Source: Aurantimonas endophytica
Lineage (GTDB): Bacteria > Pseudomonadota > Alphaproteobacteria > Rhizobiales > Rhizobiaceae
Direction of reading: 5' to 3'
Assembly: GCF_014196845.1 (NCBI RefSeq)
Contig: NZ_JACIEM010000002.1
Coordinates: forward strand, 248,001-312,000
DNA length: 64,000 nucleotides
Positions 11,334 to 19,819 of the stretch are shown piece after piece. The number at the start of each line of letters is the position of its first letter. Position 1 is the first letter of the stretch. The notes under the pieces are model-generated. The model saw only the letters and a program-made list of their open reading frames with translations. It ran no database searches and was not told the origin of the DNA. The position numbers and the translations under genes were made by a program.

Positions 11334-13057
11334 GGTCGAACCCGCCCTTCGGACCGACTGGATTCTCCGCGCGGCTCCTTACGCGCTTGGCCATCGCAGC
11401 GCTTTGCGGCCTGACCGCCACGACGGCCCAAGCCGAAACCGCACCCGGCTTCGCCGCCGACACGCCGCTCTTCCATGAGGAGGCGAAGGCGGCGGGCATC
11501 GAGCATGTCTATGGCGGGCCGTGGGAGTTCTTCGTCGGGGGCGGCGGCGCCGCCTTCGACTGCAATGGCGACCGTTTCCCGGACCTGTTCCTGGCCGGCG
11601 GCGCGGGCGAGGGCAGCTTCTACGTCAACCGCTCGCAGGCAGGCGGGACGCTCGCCTTCGAGAAGATCGCGCAGCCCGTCGACCCGAAGGACCTCGCGAG
11701 CGTCACCGGCGCCTATCCGCTGGACGTCGACCAGGACGGGTTCGAGGACCTCGTGCTGCTGCGGGTCGGGGCGAACATCCTTCTCAAGGGCGGGCCCAAC
11801 TGCCACTTCGAGAAGGCAAATTTCGGCTGGGGCTTCGAGGGCGGCCGCGCCTGGACGACGGCCTTCTCGGCGATCTTCGAGCCGGGCGCATCCTTCCCGA
11901 CGCTCGCCTTCGGCAATTATGTCGATCGCGCCGCGCCGGGCTCACCCTGGGGCACCTGCGCCGACAACGTCCTGATCCGCCCGCGCGAAGGCGCGACCGG
12001 GGCCCCCGACTATTCCGAGCCGCTGGCGCTGTCGCCCGGCTACTGCGCCTTGTCGATGCTGTTCACCGACTGGAACCGCTCCGGCGAGCCGGCGCTGCGC
12101 ATCACCAACGACCGGCAATACTATCGCGGCGGCGCCGAGCAGCTCTGGCGGCTCGAGCCGGACCGGGCGCCGCGCCCCTACCGCAAGGCGGACGGCTGGC
12201 AACACCTGTCGATCTGGGGCATGGGCATCGCCGAGGGCGACGTCGACGGCGACGGCACGCCGGAATACGCGCTAACCTCCATGGGCGACACCAAGCTGCA
12301 GTTCCTCGACCGCGAGTTCGAGGACGCGCCGACCTATCGCGACGAGGCCTTCGACCGCGGCGCCACGGCGCACCGGCCCTATGTCGAGGACCAGGGCAAG
12401 CCCTCGACCGGCTGGCACGCCGAATTCGCCGATTTCAACAACGATACCGCGCTCGACCTGTTCATCGCCAAGGGCAATGTCGAGGCGATGCCGGACTTCG
12501 CCGCCTACGACCCGGACAATCTCCTGATGGGCGGTTTCGACGGGCGCTTCACCGAACGCGGCGAGGCGGCGGGCCTGGCGCTCGACACCAAGGGGCGGGG
12601 AGCTTTGGCGACCGACTTCAACCTCGACGGTGCGCTCGATCTGCTCGTCGTCAATCGTGGGCAACCCGCCAGCCTCTTCCGCAACCGCGGCGCCGCGACC
12701 GCCTTCGGCACGCGCCCGCTCGGCAATTTCCTCGAGGTCTCGCTCGCCCAGAAGGGTGCCAACCGCGCCGCCCTCGGCGCCAAGCTGGCCGTAAAGATCG
12801 GCACCAGGACGCTCTACCGGACGGTACAGGTCGGCGGTGGCCATGCCTCGGGCCGTTCCGGCTTCGTGCATCTCGGCCTCGGCACCGCCGAGCGCGCCGA
12901 GGTGCGGGTGCAGTGGCCGGACGGCGCGTGGAGCCACCCCTACCGGGTCTTCGCCGACAGCTTCGTCCTGATCGAGCGCGACGCGCCGGCGGCGCGCTAC
13001 TGGTACCCGGACGCCGATCGTCCGGCCTTCGGCAGCGACGAGGCGGCGGCGCGCTGA
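11309..13057 (+). CDS. CRTAC1-like FG-GAP/ASPIC-UnbV repeat protein
   Basis: A 582-residue secreted protein. A hydrophobic signal stretch 'LLTRLAIAALCGLTATTAQA' starts at about residue 23. A seven-bladed-propeller-like series of FG-GAP/VCBS repeats follows, with calcium loops such as 'DCNGDRFPD', 'DVDQDGFED', 'DVDGDGTPE', 'DFNNDTALD' and 'DFNLDGALD'. The C-terminus has an ASPIC/UnbV domain ('GNFLEVSL...GAKLAVKIG...VQVGGGHASGRSGFVHLGLG'). The start is uncertain: ATG 11309 lies inside a RIME repeat, while ATG 11048, just after the upstream stop, reads in frame through both repeats; TTG just before 'AIAALC' is a third option. The gene follows the di-haem protein in the same direction. Confidence 0.85.
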   Translation: MPGRAEGGRSNPPFGPTGFSARLLTRLAIAALCGLTATTAQAETAPGFAADTPLFHEEAKAAGIEHVYGGPWEFFVGGGGAAFDCNGDRFPDLFLAGGAGEGSFYVNRSQAGGTLAFEKIAQPVDPKDLASVTGAYPLDVDQDGFEDLVLLRVGANILLKGGPNCHFEKANFGWGFEGGRAWTTAFSAIFEPGASFPTLAFGNYVDRAAPGSPWGTCADNVLIRPREGATGAPDYSEPLALSPGYCALSMLFTDWNRSGEPALRITNDRQYYRGGAEQLWRLEPDRAPRPYRKADGWQHLSIWGMGIAEGDVDGDGTPEYALTSMGDTKLQFLDREFEDAPTYRDEAFDRGATAHRPYVEDQGKPSTGWHAEFADFNNDTALDLFIAKGNVEAMPDFAAYDPDNLLMGGFDGRFTERGEAAGLALDTKGRGALATDFNLDGALDLLVVNRGQPASLFRNRGAATAFGTRPLGNFLEVSLAQKGANRAALGAKLAVKIGTRTLYRTVQVGGGHASGRSGFVHLGLGTAERAEVRVQWPDGAWSHPYRVFADSFVLIERDAPAARYWYPDADRPAFGSDEAAAR

Positions 13058-13118
13058 GACTGGCCCCGACCTGCGGCGGGGCAATGTGCCGCGGCAATCG
13101 GCGCAACCCTCGTGTTCT

Positions 13119-13165
13119 TGCGGCACTTACGGAAAAGTGAGCACTTCCGCTCGGCATGCGGCACT
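13119..13165 (+). repeat. Short direct repeat upstream of opgH
   Basis: TGCGGCACT occurs at 13119-13127 and again at 13157-13165, followed by (T/C)AC each time, 38 bases apart, in the 207-base gap before opgH. GGGACA...TGTCCC (near 13173-13200) is also present. These could be regulator half-sites; evidence is weak. Nothing else is seen in the gap. Confidence 0.3.
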
Positions 13166-13264
13166 CACCATGGGACATCGGCTTTCTAGCTAGGTGTCCC
13201 GGGCGCTGTTCGGCGCGATCGGGACGGTGCCGTCGCGAAGGCTATCATCGAAAAGGAACTACCC

Positions 13265-15178
13265 GTGTTGCGAGTGCCGCCGGCAGACGACGAACTGTCA
13301 TTCTCCCCGACAAAGGATCGCGAAGGTACCGGCCGTCCCCCGGCGCCGGTCGCGTCCGGAATGCCCGTCGCGCTGCGCCGGCTGATCGTGCTCGTCCTCA
13401 ATGTCGCAACGCTGGTCGCACTGGCTGCCGGCGTGGTGACGCTGCTGTCGGCGGATGGCGTCATCGATGCGGCCGAATGGGTCATGCTGATCGGCTTCCT
13501 CCTGGCCACGCCGTGGACGGTGCTCGGCTTCTGGAATGCCGTGATGGGCCTCGTCCTGATGCATGGTCCGGCCGATCCGGCGCGCAGCGTCTATCCGTAT
13601 TTCTCGGCCGGTCCGGCAGGACGCGTTCGCAAGCTGCACAGCCGCACCGCGCTGACCGTCTTCCTGCGCAACGAGGACCCGCGCCCGATCTTCGAGCGGA
13701 TCGAGGCGATGCGCATCAGCCTCGAGCGCACCGGGCTGCGCGAGCATTTCCGCTTCTTCGTGCTCAGCGACACCAGCGAGCCGAAGGTCGCGCTCGCCGA
13801 GGAAGCCGAGTTCCAGCGTTTTGCCACGGTCTTTGCCGACGACGATCCGATGCGCCCGGTCTATCGCCGCCGCATCGACAATGTCGGCTTCAAGGCCGGC
13901 AACGTCCGCGATTTCCTCGATCAATACGGCGACGATTTCGAGTTCTACCTGCCGCTCGACTCAGACAGCGTGATGTCCGGCGACGTCATGGCGCGGCTGG
14001 TCGCGACGATGGAAGCCAATCCGCGCTTCGGCATCCTCCAGAGCCTCGTCGTCGGCACGCCCGCGACCAGCGGCTTCGCGCGCATCTTCCAGTTCGGCAT
14101 GCGCCATGGCATGCGCTCCTTCACCATGGGCGCCAGCTGGTGGACGGCCGATTGCGGCTCCTACTGGGGCCATAACGCCGTCATCCGCACCGGCGCCTTC
14201 CGCGATCACTGCGAGCTGCCGATCCTGCCGGGTCGCGCCCCGCTCGGTGGCCACGTGCTCAGCCACGACCAGCTCGAGGCGGTGCTGATGCGCCGCGCCG
14301 GCTACGAGGTGCGGATCGTGCCGGTCGAGACGCAGAGCTACGAGACCAGCCCGCCGACGCTGCCGGAATTCGCCAAGCGTGACCTGCGCTGGTGCCAGGG
14401 CAACATGCAGTACTGGCGCTTCCTGCGCGCCTCGGGGCTGATGGCCATCAGCCGTTTCCAGATCCTGCAGGCGATCCTCATGTACATGGCCCCGCCCGCC
14501 TGGATCGCGATGACCATCGCCGCGACCGTGAAGGGTGTGACCGGCACGTTCGACCCGGCCTATCTGCAGCTCGGCCTCGGCCTGTTCCTGACCATCTTCG
14601 TGCTGTCCATCGCGCCGAAGCTCGCCGGCATGATCGATGTGCTGGCGACCCGCGGCGCCGTCCGCGCCTATGGCGGGCCGATCCGCTTCCTCGCCTCGGC
14701 GCTGATCGAGATCCCGGTGTCGATGCTGATGGCGCCGATCGTCGCGGTCTATGTCTCGCTCTTCCTCGTGGGCCTGCCGTTCGGACGCTCGGTGACGTGG
14801 AGCGGCCAGAACCGCGACAAGCTCGGTGTCGGCTGGATCTCCGCATTCAAGGCCATGTGGCCGCAGACGCTGCTCGGCTTCGCCATGGCGGCGGTGCTTT
14901 ATGCGGCCAACCCGGTAGCGCTGCTCTGGGGCGCGCCCTTCGTCGCCGGCCTGTGCCTCGCCGTGCCCTTCACCGTCATCACGGCCTCTCCCGGCTTCGG
15001 GCGGATGGTGGCACGGGCGGGTCTCTTCGCGACGCCGGAGGAATCCATCCTGCCGCGGGTGCTGCGCGGGCTGATACCGATCGAGGCGCGGCCTTGGCGC
15101 GGTATCGACGCCCGGAGCTCCCCGATGCTTCCCGCTGCCGTCCCGCTGACGGCCAAGGCCGAAGCGGGTCGTCGCTGA
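13265..15178 (+). CDS. opgH: Glucans biosynthesis glucosyltransferase H
   Basis: A 637-residue inner-membrane GT2 enzyme that makes the beta-glucan backbone of osmoregulated periplasmic glucans from UDP-glucose. Two N-terminal membrane segments (about residues 38-100), then a cytoplasmic catalytic domain with 'LPLDSDSVMSGD' (DxD-type), 'GHNAVIRTGAFRDHC', 'LSHDQLEAVLMRRAGY' and 'RDLRWCQGN' (the R/QxxRW motif), followed by several C-terminal membrane helices. It is shorter than the 847-residue E. coli OpgH but normal for alphaproteobacteria. GTG start at 13265 with AAGGA upstream. opgG is not adjacent. Its stop overlaps the next start (TGATG). Confidence 0.93.
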   Translation: MLRVPPADDELSFSPTKDREGTGRPPAPVASGMPVALRRLIVLVLNVATLVALAAGVVTLLSADGVIDAAEWVMLIGFLLATPWTVLGFWNAVMGLVLMHGPADPARSVYPYFSAGPAGRVRKLHSRTALTVFLRNEDPRPIFERIEAMRISLERTGLREHFRFFVLSDTSEPKVALAEEAEFQRFATVFADDDPMRPVYRRRIDNVGFKAGNVRDFLDQYGDDFEFYLPLDSDSVMSGDVMARLVATMEANPRFGILQSLVVGTPATSGFARIFQFGMRHGMRSFTMGASWWTADCGSYWGHNAVIRTGAFRDHCELPILPGRAPLGGHVLSHDQLEAVLMRRAGYEVRIVPVETQSYETSPPTLPEFAKRDLRWCQGNMQYWRFLRASGLMAISRFQILQAILMYMAPPAWIAMTIAATVKGVTGTFDPAYLQLGLGLFLTIFVLSIAPKLAGMIDVLATRGAVRAYGGPIRFLASALIEIPVSMLMAPIVAVYVSLFLVGLPFGRSVTWSGQNRDKLGVGWISAFKAMWPQTLLGFAMAAVLYAANPVALLWGAPFVAGLCLAVPFTVITASPGFGRMVARAGLFATPEESILPRVLRGLIPIEARPWRGIDARSSPMLPAAVPLTAKAEAGRR

Positions 15179-15939
15179 TGCGTCTTGGCGCGGAATTGCG
15201 CGGCTGGATCGGAATCCTGAGGAGCTTGCGCGTCTATCACGGCGATCAACGCCATCACGACGGGCTGGAGCGGCTTTACCGGCCGTTCGTCAGCCCCGGC
15301 GACCTTGTATTCGATATCGGGGCCCATGTCGGGGACCGGATCAAGGTGCTCCGACGTCTCGGCGCCCGCGTGGTCGCGGTCGAGCCGCAGCCGCGGCCGG
15401 CGCGCCTGCTGCGGGCGCTGTTCGGCCGCGACGCGTCCGTGACGATCGTCCAGGCCGCAGTGGATACGGTGCCCGGCATTCTCGAACTCAGGATCAACGG
15501 CGCCAATCCGACCGTGTCCACGGCCTCGGAAAAGATGGTCGCGGCTGCGGCGGGGCACGAAGGCTGGGGCAGCGAAGTCTGGGACGAGACTGTCCGCGTC
15601 GAGGCGACGACGATCGATCGGCTGATCGTCACCCATGGCGAGCCAGCCTTCATCAAGATCGACGTCGAAGGACTGGAGGACCGGGTGCTGGCCGGGCTGA
15701 GCCGGCCGGTCAAGGTGCTGTCGTTCGAATTCACCACGCTGCAGCGCGACGTGGCGCAGCGTAGCCTCGCCCGCGCTGGCGATCTGGGATATCGGCGCTT
15801 CAACCTCTCGCTGGGTGAGACCCACGAGATGGTTTTCGAGGAGCCATGCTCACAGGACGTGATGCGCGAGAAGCTGCGGGAACTTCCGGATGCGGCCAAT
15901 TCCGGCGACGTCTACTGCTTCCGCGGCAGGGGACCGTGA
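15178..15939 (+). CDS. FkbM-family methyltransferase
   Basis: A 253-residue SAM-dependent methyltransferase. The SAM motif I is 'DLVFDIGAHVGDRIKVLRRLG' with acidic 'VVAVEPQPR', and 'FIKIDVEGLEDRVLAGL' is the diagnostic FkbM block. Family members O-methylate sugars or polyketides. Its start overlaps the opgH stop by one base, so it is translationally coupled to glucan synthesis; methylation of the periplasmic glucan is a reasonable inference but not shown. It converges with ribA 13 bases later. Confidence 0.88.
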   Translation: MRLGAELRGWIGILRSLRVYHGDQRHHDGLERLYRPFVSPGDLVFDIGAHVGDRIKVLRRLGARVVAVEPQPRPARLLRALFGRDASVTIVQAAVDTVPGILELRINGANPTVSTASEKMVAAAAGHEGWGSEVWDETVRVEATTIDRLIVTHGEPAFIKIDVEGLEDRVLAGLSRPVKVLSFEFTTLQRDVAQRSLARAGDLGYRRFNLSLGETHEMVFEEPCSQDVMREKLRELPDAANSGDVYCFRGRGP

Positions 15940-15952
15940 GCAGGGCGGCGGC

Positions 15953-17086
15953 TCAGCCCTCGAACAGCTGGTCGAGCATGTGGCCGCCGCGCCTTGCCTT
16001 GGTCCGCAGATAGCCGGTATTCTGGGCCGTCAGCGGGCCGAGCACCGGCGTGCGCGAGACGACGTCGATTCCGCAGGCGCGCAAATAGGCGACCTTCAGC
16101 GGATTGTTGGTCAAAAGGTCGACGCGGCTGATGTCGAGGCCGGAGAGCATGGCCGCGGCCGCCTCGTAGCGCCGTTCGTCGGCGCCGAAGCCGAGCTGCG
16201 CGTCGGCGTCGATCGTGTCGAGCCCATCGCCCTGCATGCCGTAGGCGCGCATCTTCGCCGCGATTCCTGTGCCGCGACCCTCCTGGTCGAGATAGATCAG
16301 CACACCGCCGCCGCGTTCCTCGAGGGTCTTCAGGCCGCCACGCAACTGGTCGCCGCAATCGCATTTGAGCGAGCCGAACAGGTCACCGGTGATGCAGGAC
16401 GAGTGAACCCGCACCGGCACCGGCTGGCGGCGGTCGGGATCGCCGACGACGATCGCCACCTGGTCGCGCTGCGCCAGGCCGCCGCGGAAGATCACGAACT
16501 CGGCCGCACCGATGCCCTTGAGCGGCACCTCGGTTCGCGCCACGACCTCGAACCGCCCGAGCGAGGCAAGATTGGCGGCCTCGAGGTCGCCGGGTTCGAG
16601 CGAGACGGCATCGGCGAAGGCCGGATTGTCCGGCGCCACCCTGCCGCACACCACGGCCGGCAGCAGCAGCGCCAGCCGCGCGGCCGAGGCGGCTTCGGCC
16701 TCCAGCGGCCCGCCAGAGCGCCAGTCGCCCAGCCGGAAGGCCCCGCGCAGATAGCCGAGATGGCAGGCCTCGGCGAAACCGACGCCGCCGAGCGGCACCA
16801 GCGCGCCGGTCGGCGCGGTGAGGCCGAGCACGGCTGCCCGCGTCGCGGTGAGAAACAGGTCGTGACGGTTGCCGACGGCCGCCGCGAAGGCATCGAAGCC
16901 GGTCTGGTCGGCGGCATCGAGAGCGAGCGCCGCGAGCATCGCGCCGTCCTCGCCGCGGATCAGCACCGGCCGACCATAGCGCAGCTCGGCCGCTGCCCGC
17001 TCGCAGCGGATCGCTGCCGTCGACCCGGCTGCCGGCAGAAGCGCCGGCACCGCGGCGGTCTTCGCGTTGATCATCATGTTGCCCAT
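15953..17086 (-). CDS. ribA: GTP cyclohydrolase II with degenerate RibB-like N-terminal region
   Basis: A 377-residue protein whose C-terminal half (about 190-377) is a full GTP cyclohydrolase II. Zinc ligands C231, C242 and C244 (C-x10-C-x-C), 'YLDQEGRGTG' and 'LLTNNPLK' are all present. The enzyme opens GTP to 2,5-diamino-6-ribosylamino-4-pyrimidinone phosphate, the first riboflavin step. The N-terminal half (about 25-185) follows the DHBP-synthase (RibB) pattern 'AAAELRYGRPVLI' but lacks the acidic DDEDRENEGD site, so it should be inactive. ATG 17086 is chosen for its GAGGAC RBS six bases upstream. It is divergent from a dehydrogenase/PTPS/glycosyltransferase set and may serve that pathway instead of riboflavin. 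Confidence 0.88.
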   Translation of the reverse strand: MGNMMINAKTAAVPALLPAAGSTAAIRCERAAAELRYGRPVLIRGEDGAMLAALALDAADQTGFDAFAAAVGNRHDLFLTATRAAVLGLTAPTGALVPLGGVGFAEACHLGYLRGAFRLGDWRSGGPLEAEAASAARLALLLPAVVCGRVAPDNPAFADAVSLEPGDLEAANLASLGRFEVVARTEVPLKGIGAAEFVIFRGGLAQRDQVAIVVGDPDRRQPVPVRVHSSCITGDLFGSLKCDCGDQLRGGLKTLEERGGGVLIYLDQEGRGTGIAAKMRAYGMQGDGLDTIDADAQLGFGADERRYEAAAAMLSGLDISRVDLLTNNPLKVAYLRACGIDVVSRTPVLGPLTAQNTGYLRTKARRGGHMLDQLFEG

Positions 17087-17389
17087 GGCCCGTCCTCGCC
17101 TGTACTCACGCACGCATGTCGGGTCTGCCGGCGCGTACGCCAGCAGTCGATGGGAGAAACATCGTCTTCGATCCGAAAACGGCGAGAGGCGAAGCGCCGC
17201 GTTGACGCAGATGTGCAAAGCCACAGTTTCATCGCTGTCTTTCCAGCGATCGTCGCGCCCTCCCAGGGATTAGCCTTTGCATTACAGACCTCTATCAGCT
17301 CCGACGATGCCGCGTTGTCCTGCGCGGGCGGACCGCTGCGGCCGCTTCCGGGGTTCGCGCGGAATGCTCACGACATCCGGCCAAGGGCG
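17087..17389. other. Divergent promoter region, ribA / dehydrogenase
   Basis: A 303-base gap between divergent starts that must hold both promoters. I looked for an FMN riboswitch on the ribA side and did not find its conserved boxes. No strong palindrome or repeat is seen. Confidence 0.6.
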
Positions 17390-18361
17390 ATGACGACACT
17401 TTGTCGCGCTTTCTGGCTGGAAGCCGAAGGCCGTGCCGCGCTCCAGGAATCCTTCCTGCCGGCGCCGGCGGAGGGCGAGATCCTCGTCGCGAGCCGGTTC
17501 GGCGCGATCAGCCGCGGTACCGAGGCGCTGGTGGCGGCCGGCAAGGTGCCGGAAGGCGAATACGGGCGCATGCGCGCGCCGTTCCAGGAGGGAGATTTCC
17601 CCTTTCCGGTGAAATACGGCTACGCGGTCGTCGGCGCCATCGTCGAAGGTCCGGCCGAACGGATCGGCGAGACGGTCTTCTGCCTCTACCCGCATCAGGA
17701 TCGCTTCACCGTCCCGGCCGAGGCCGCCGTGCCGGTGCCGCGGGCTGTGCCGGCCGAGCGGGCGGTGCTGGCCGCCAACATGGAGACCGCCCTCAACATC
17801 GTCTGGGACGCGAAGATCGGGCCCGGCGACCGGGTTGCGGTGGTCGGCGGCGGCCTTGTCGGCATGCTGGTCGGCAGTCTCGCCGCTCGCATTCCGGCCT
17901 GTGATGTCACCGTGGTCGACAGCAACGCCGGCCGGGCGGAAATCGCCGCCGCGCTTGGCTGCGGCTTTGCCGCGCCCGAGGATGCGCCGACCGGATGCGA
18001 CGTGGTGGTCCATGCCTCGGCCAGCGAGGCGGGCCTTGCCACGGCGCTCGGCTGCGCCGGCTTCGAAGCGCGGCTCGTCGAGGCGAGCTGGTACGGCGAC
18101 CGTGCCGTCGCGGTGCCGCTCGGCGGCGCGTTCCACAGCCAGCGGCTCTCGATCGTCGCCTCGCAGGTCGGCCAGTTGCCGCCGGAGCGGCGCGCGCGCT
18201 GGGACTATCGCCGGCGCCTTGCCGTGGCCCTCGACCTCCTCGCCGATCTTCGGCTCGACATCCTGATATCCGGCGAGACGCGGTTCGCCGATCTCGCCGG
18301 CGCCTATGCCGGGATCCTTTCCGACCCGGCAACGCTCTGCCATCGCATCCGATACGACTGA
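17390..18361 (+). CDS. MDR-family dehydrogenase in the ribA/PTPS-like cluster
   Basis: A 323-residue medium-chain dehydrogenase/reductase. An N-terminal GroES-like half ('GEILVASRFGAISRGTE', 'PFPVKYGYAVVG') leads to the Rossmann motif 'VAVVGGGLVGMLVG' at about 149-162. The usual catalytic GHE/zinc Cys-His set and structural four-Cys lobe are not seen, so it resembles the zinc-free BchC/threonine-dehydrogenase-like subgroup. NAD(P)-dependent oxidation of a polyol side chain would fit, but the substrate is unknown. First gene of a four-gene set (16-base gap to the PTPS-like gene, then overlaps). ATG 17390 matches the family N-terminus. Confidence 0.85.
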   Translation: MTTLCRAFWLEAEGRAALQESFLPAPAEGEILVASRFGAISRGTEALVAAGKVPEGEYGRMRAPFQEGDFPFPVKYGYAVVGAIVEGPAERIGETVFCLYPHQDRFTVPAEAAVPVPRAVPAERAVLAANMETALNIVWDAKIGPGDRVAVVGGGLVGMLVGSLAARIPACDVTVVDSNAGRAEIAAALGCGFAAPEDAPTGCDVVVHASASEAGLATALGCAGFEARLVEASWYGDRAVAVPLGGAFHSQRLSIVASQVGQLPPERRARWDYRRRLAVALDLLADLRLDILISGETRFADLAGAYAGILSDPATLCHRIRYD

Positions 18362-18377
18362 CCCGAAAGGACTGCCC

Positions 18378-18776
18378 ATGTTCGCCGTCGAAGTTCGCGA
18401 CCACATGATGATCGCCCACAGCCTGCCGCGCGAGGTATTCGGCCCGGCCCAGGGCATGCACGGGGCGACCTTCGTGGTCGACGCGGCCTTCTTCACCGAG
18501 GACATCGACGACGATGGCCTGGCCATCGACATCGGCCTCGCGACCCAGATCCTGTCGGAGACGCTGAAGCCGCTGACCTACCAGAATCTCGACGCGCTGG
18601 AGATCTTCAACGGCAAGGTGACGACGACGGAGTTCCTGGCGCGGCACATCTTCAAGGAGATCGCTGCGCGGATCGAAGCCGGCGCCCTCGGCACAGGCGG
18701 GCAGAAGGTCGTCCGCCTGAAGATCCAGCTGCACGAATCTCACGTCGCGCGCGCCTGGTACGAGGCCGATCTTTGA
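18378..18776 (+). CDS. 6-pyruvoyl-tetrahydropterin synthase-like protein, active site altered
   Basis: A 132-residue member of the PTPS/QueD fold. H14 and H28 match two zinc ligands, but the third is lost (HGH becomes HGA, A30). The catalytic Cys four residues before the HGH His is A24, and the Asp-His pair of the 'LDHHYLN' motif is T67-Y68. The pterin-anchoring Glu is kept (E120 in 'LHES'), as is the helix 'TTEFLARHIFKE'. So it may bind a pterin- or pyrimidine-like ligand but should not do normal PTPS or QueD chemistry. It overlaps the glycosyltransferase start by 4 bases. Confidence 0.85.
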   Translation: MFAVEVRDHMMIAHSLPREVFGPAQGMHGATFVVDAAFFTEDIDDDGLAIDIGLATQILSETLKPLTYQNLDALEIFNGKVTTTEFLARHIFKEIAARIEAGALGTGGQKVVRLKIQLHESHVARAWYEADL

Positions 18777-19819
18777 CGCGACCGTTGGTCTTTGCCATTC
18801 CCGGCGACATCGAGACCCGAAGCGGCGGCTATGGCTATGACCGGCGGATGCTGACGGAACTTGGCGGCCTCGGCTGGAACGTGACGCACCTGGCGCTGCC
18901 CGGGAGCTTCCCGGCGCCGACCGAAAGCGACCTGGCAGCCACGGAAGCCGCGTTCGCCGCAATACCCGACCGGACGACGGTTTTGATCGACGGGCTTGCT
19001 TTCGGGACCATGCCCGACATCGCTCGGGCCGAGGCAGGCCGGCTGAGGCTCGTGGCGCTGGTGCACCATCCACTGGCCCTCGAGGCAGGGCTCTCGGCCG
19101 ATCAGCGGGACAGGCTCGAGCGCTCGGAACGGTCGGCGCTCGGCTTTGCCAAAGCGGTGGTGGTGACGAGCCCTGCCACCGCAAGTGAACTTGTCGCCAA
19201 CTGGGGCGTCCCGGCCGAGCGCCTCACCGTCGTGCTGCCCGGCACCGACGCGGCGCCGCGCGCCACCAGCAGCGACGGCGCGCCGGTAATCCTCGCCATC
19301 GGCACGCTGATCCCGCGCAAGGACCACGCGACGCTGGTCGCCGCGCTCGCCCGCCTTGCCCACCGTGACTGGCGCTGCCGCATCGTTGGCGGCATGGACG
19401 CCGACCCGGCGACGACTGCGGCGCTGCGCGACCAGATCGCCGCCAGCGGCCTTGCCGATCGCATCGAACTCGCCGGCGCCCTGCCGGACGTCGCGCCGGA
19501 ATACCAGCGCGCGGACATCTTCGCCCTCGCCAGCCGCTACGAGGGCTACGGCATGGTCTTCGCCGAGGCGATGGCGAACGGCCTGCCGATCGTGGCCTGT
19601 CGGGCCGGCGCGGTGGGCGACGTCGTGCCCGAAGCGGCCGGCATCCTCGTTCCGCCGGGCGACGTCACCGCCTTTGCCGACGCGCTCGGGCGGCTGCTGG
19701 TCGACGCCGACCTGCGAACAACGATGGCCGCGGCCTCCCATGCGGCCGGGCAGAAGCTGCCCTCGTGGCGCCAATCCGCAGCGACCCTATCCGCAGCCCT
19801 GGAAGGAGTGGCCCGATGA
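18773..19819 (+). CDS. GT4-family glycosyltransferase in the PTPS-like cluster
   Basis: A 348-residue retaining GT-B glycosyltransferase. Donor-site features are 'VILAIGTLIPRKDHATLVAAL', 'EYQRADIFALASRYEGYGMVFAEAMANG' (the E-x7-E motif) and 'PIVACRAGAVGDVV'. N-terminal 'ETRSGGYGYDRRML' is the acceptor-side glycine loop. It begins with TTG at 18773, overlapping the PTPS-like stop, and ends in an ATGA overlap with the methyltransferase, so all three proteins are probably made together. The acceptor may be the product of the upstream pterin-like enzymes (inference). Confidence 0.88.
   Translation: MTRPLVFAIPGDIETRSGGYGYDRRMLTELGGLGWNVTHLALPGSFPAPTESDLAATEAAFAAIPDRTTVLIDGLAFGTMPDIARAEAGRLRLVALVHHPLALEAGLSADQRDRLERSERSALGFAKAVVVTSPATASELVANWGVPAERLTVVLPGTDAAPRATSSDGAPVILAIGTLIPRKDHATLVAALARLAHRDWRCRIVGGMDADPATTAALRDQIAASGLADRIELAGALPDVAPEYQRADIFALASRYEGYGMVFAEAMANGLPIVACRAGAVGDVVPEAAGILVPPGDVTAFADALGRLLVDADLRTTMAAASHAAGQKLPSWRQSAATLSAALEGVAR

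Noticed and set aside
17087-17389. FMN riboswitch upstream of the ribA-like gene
   Set aside because: The conserved FMN aptamer boxes could not be found in either direction.
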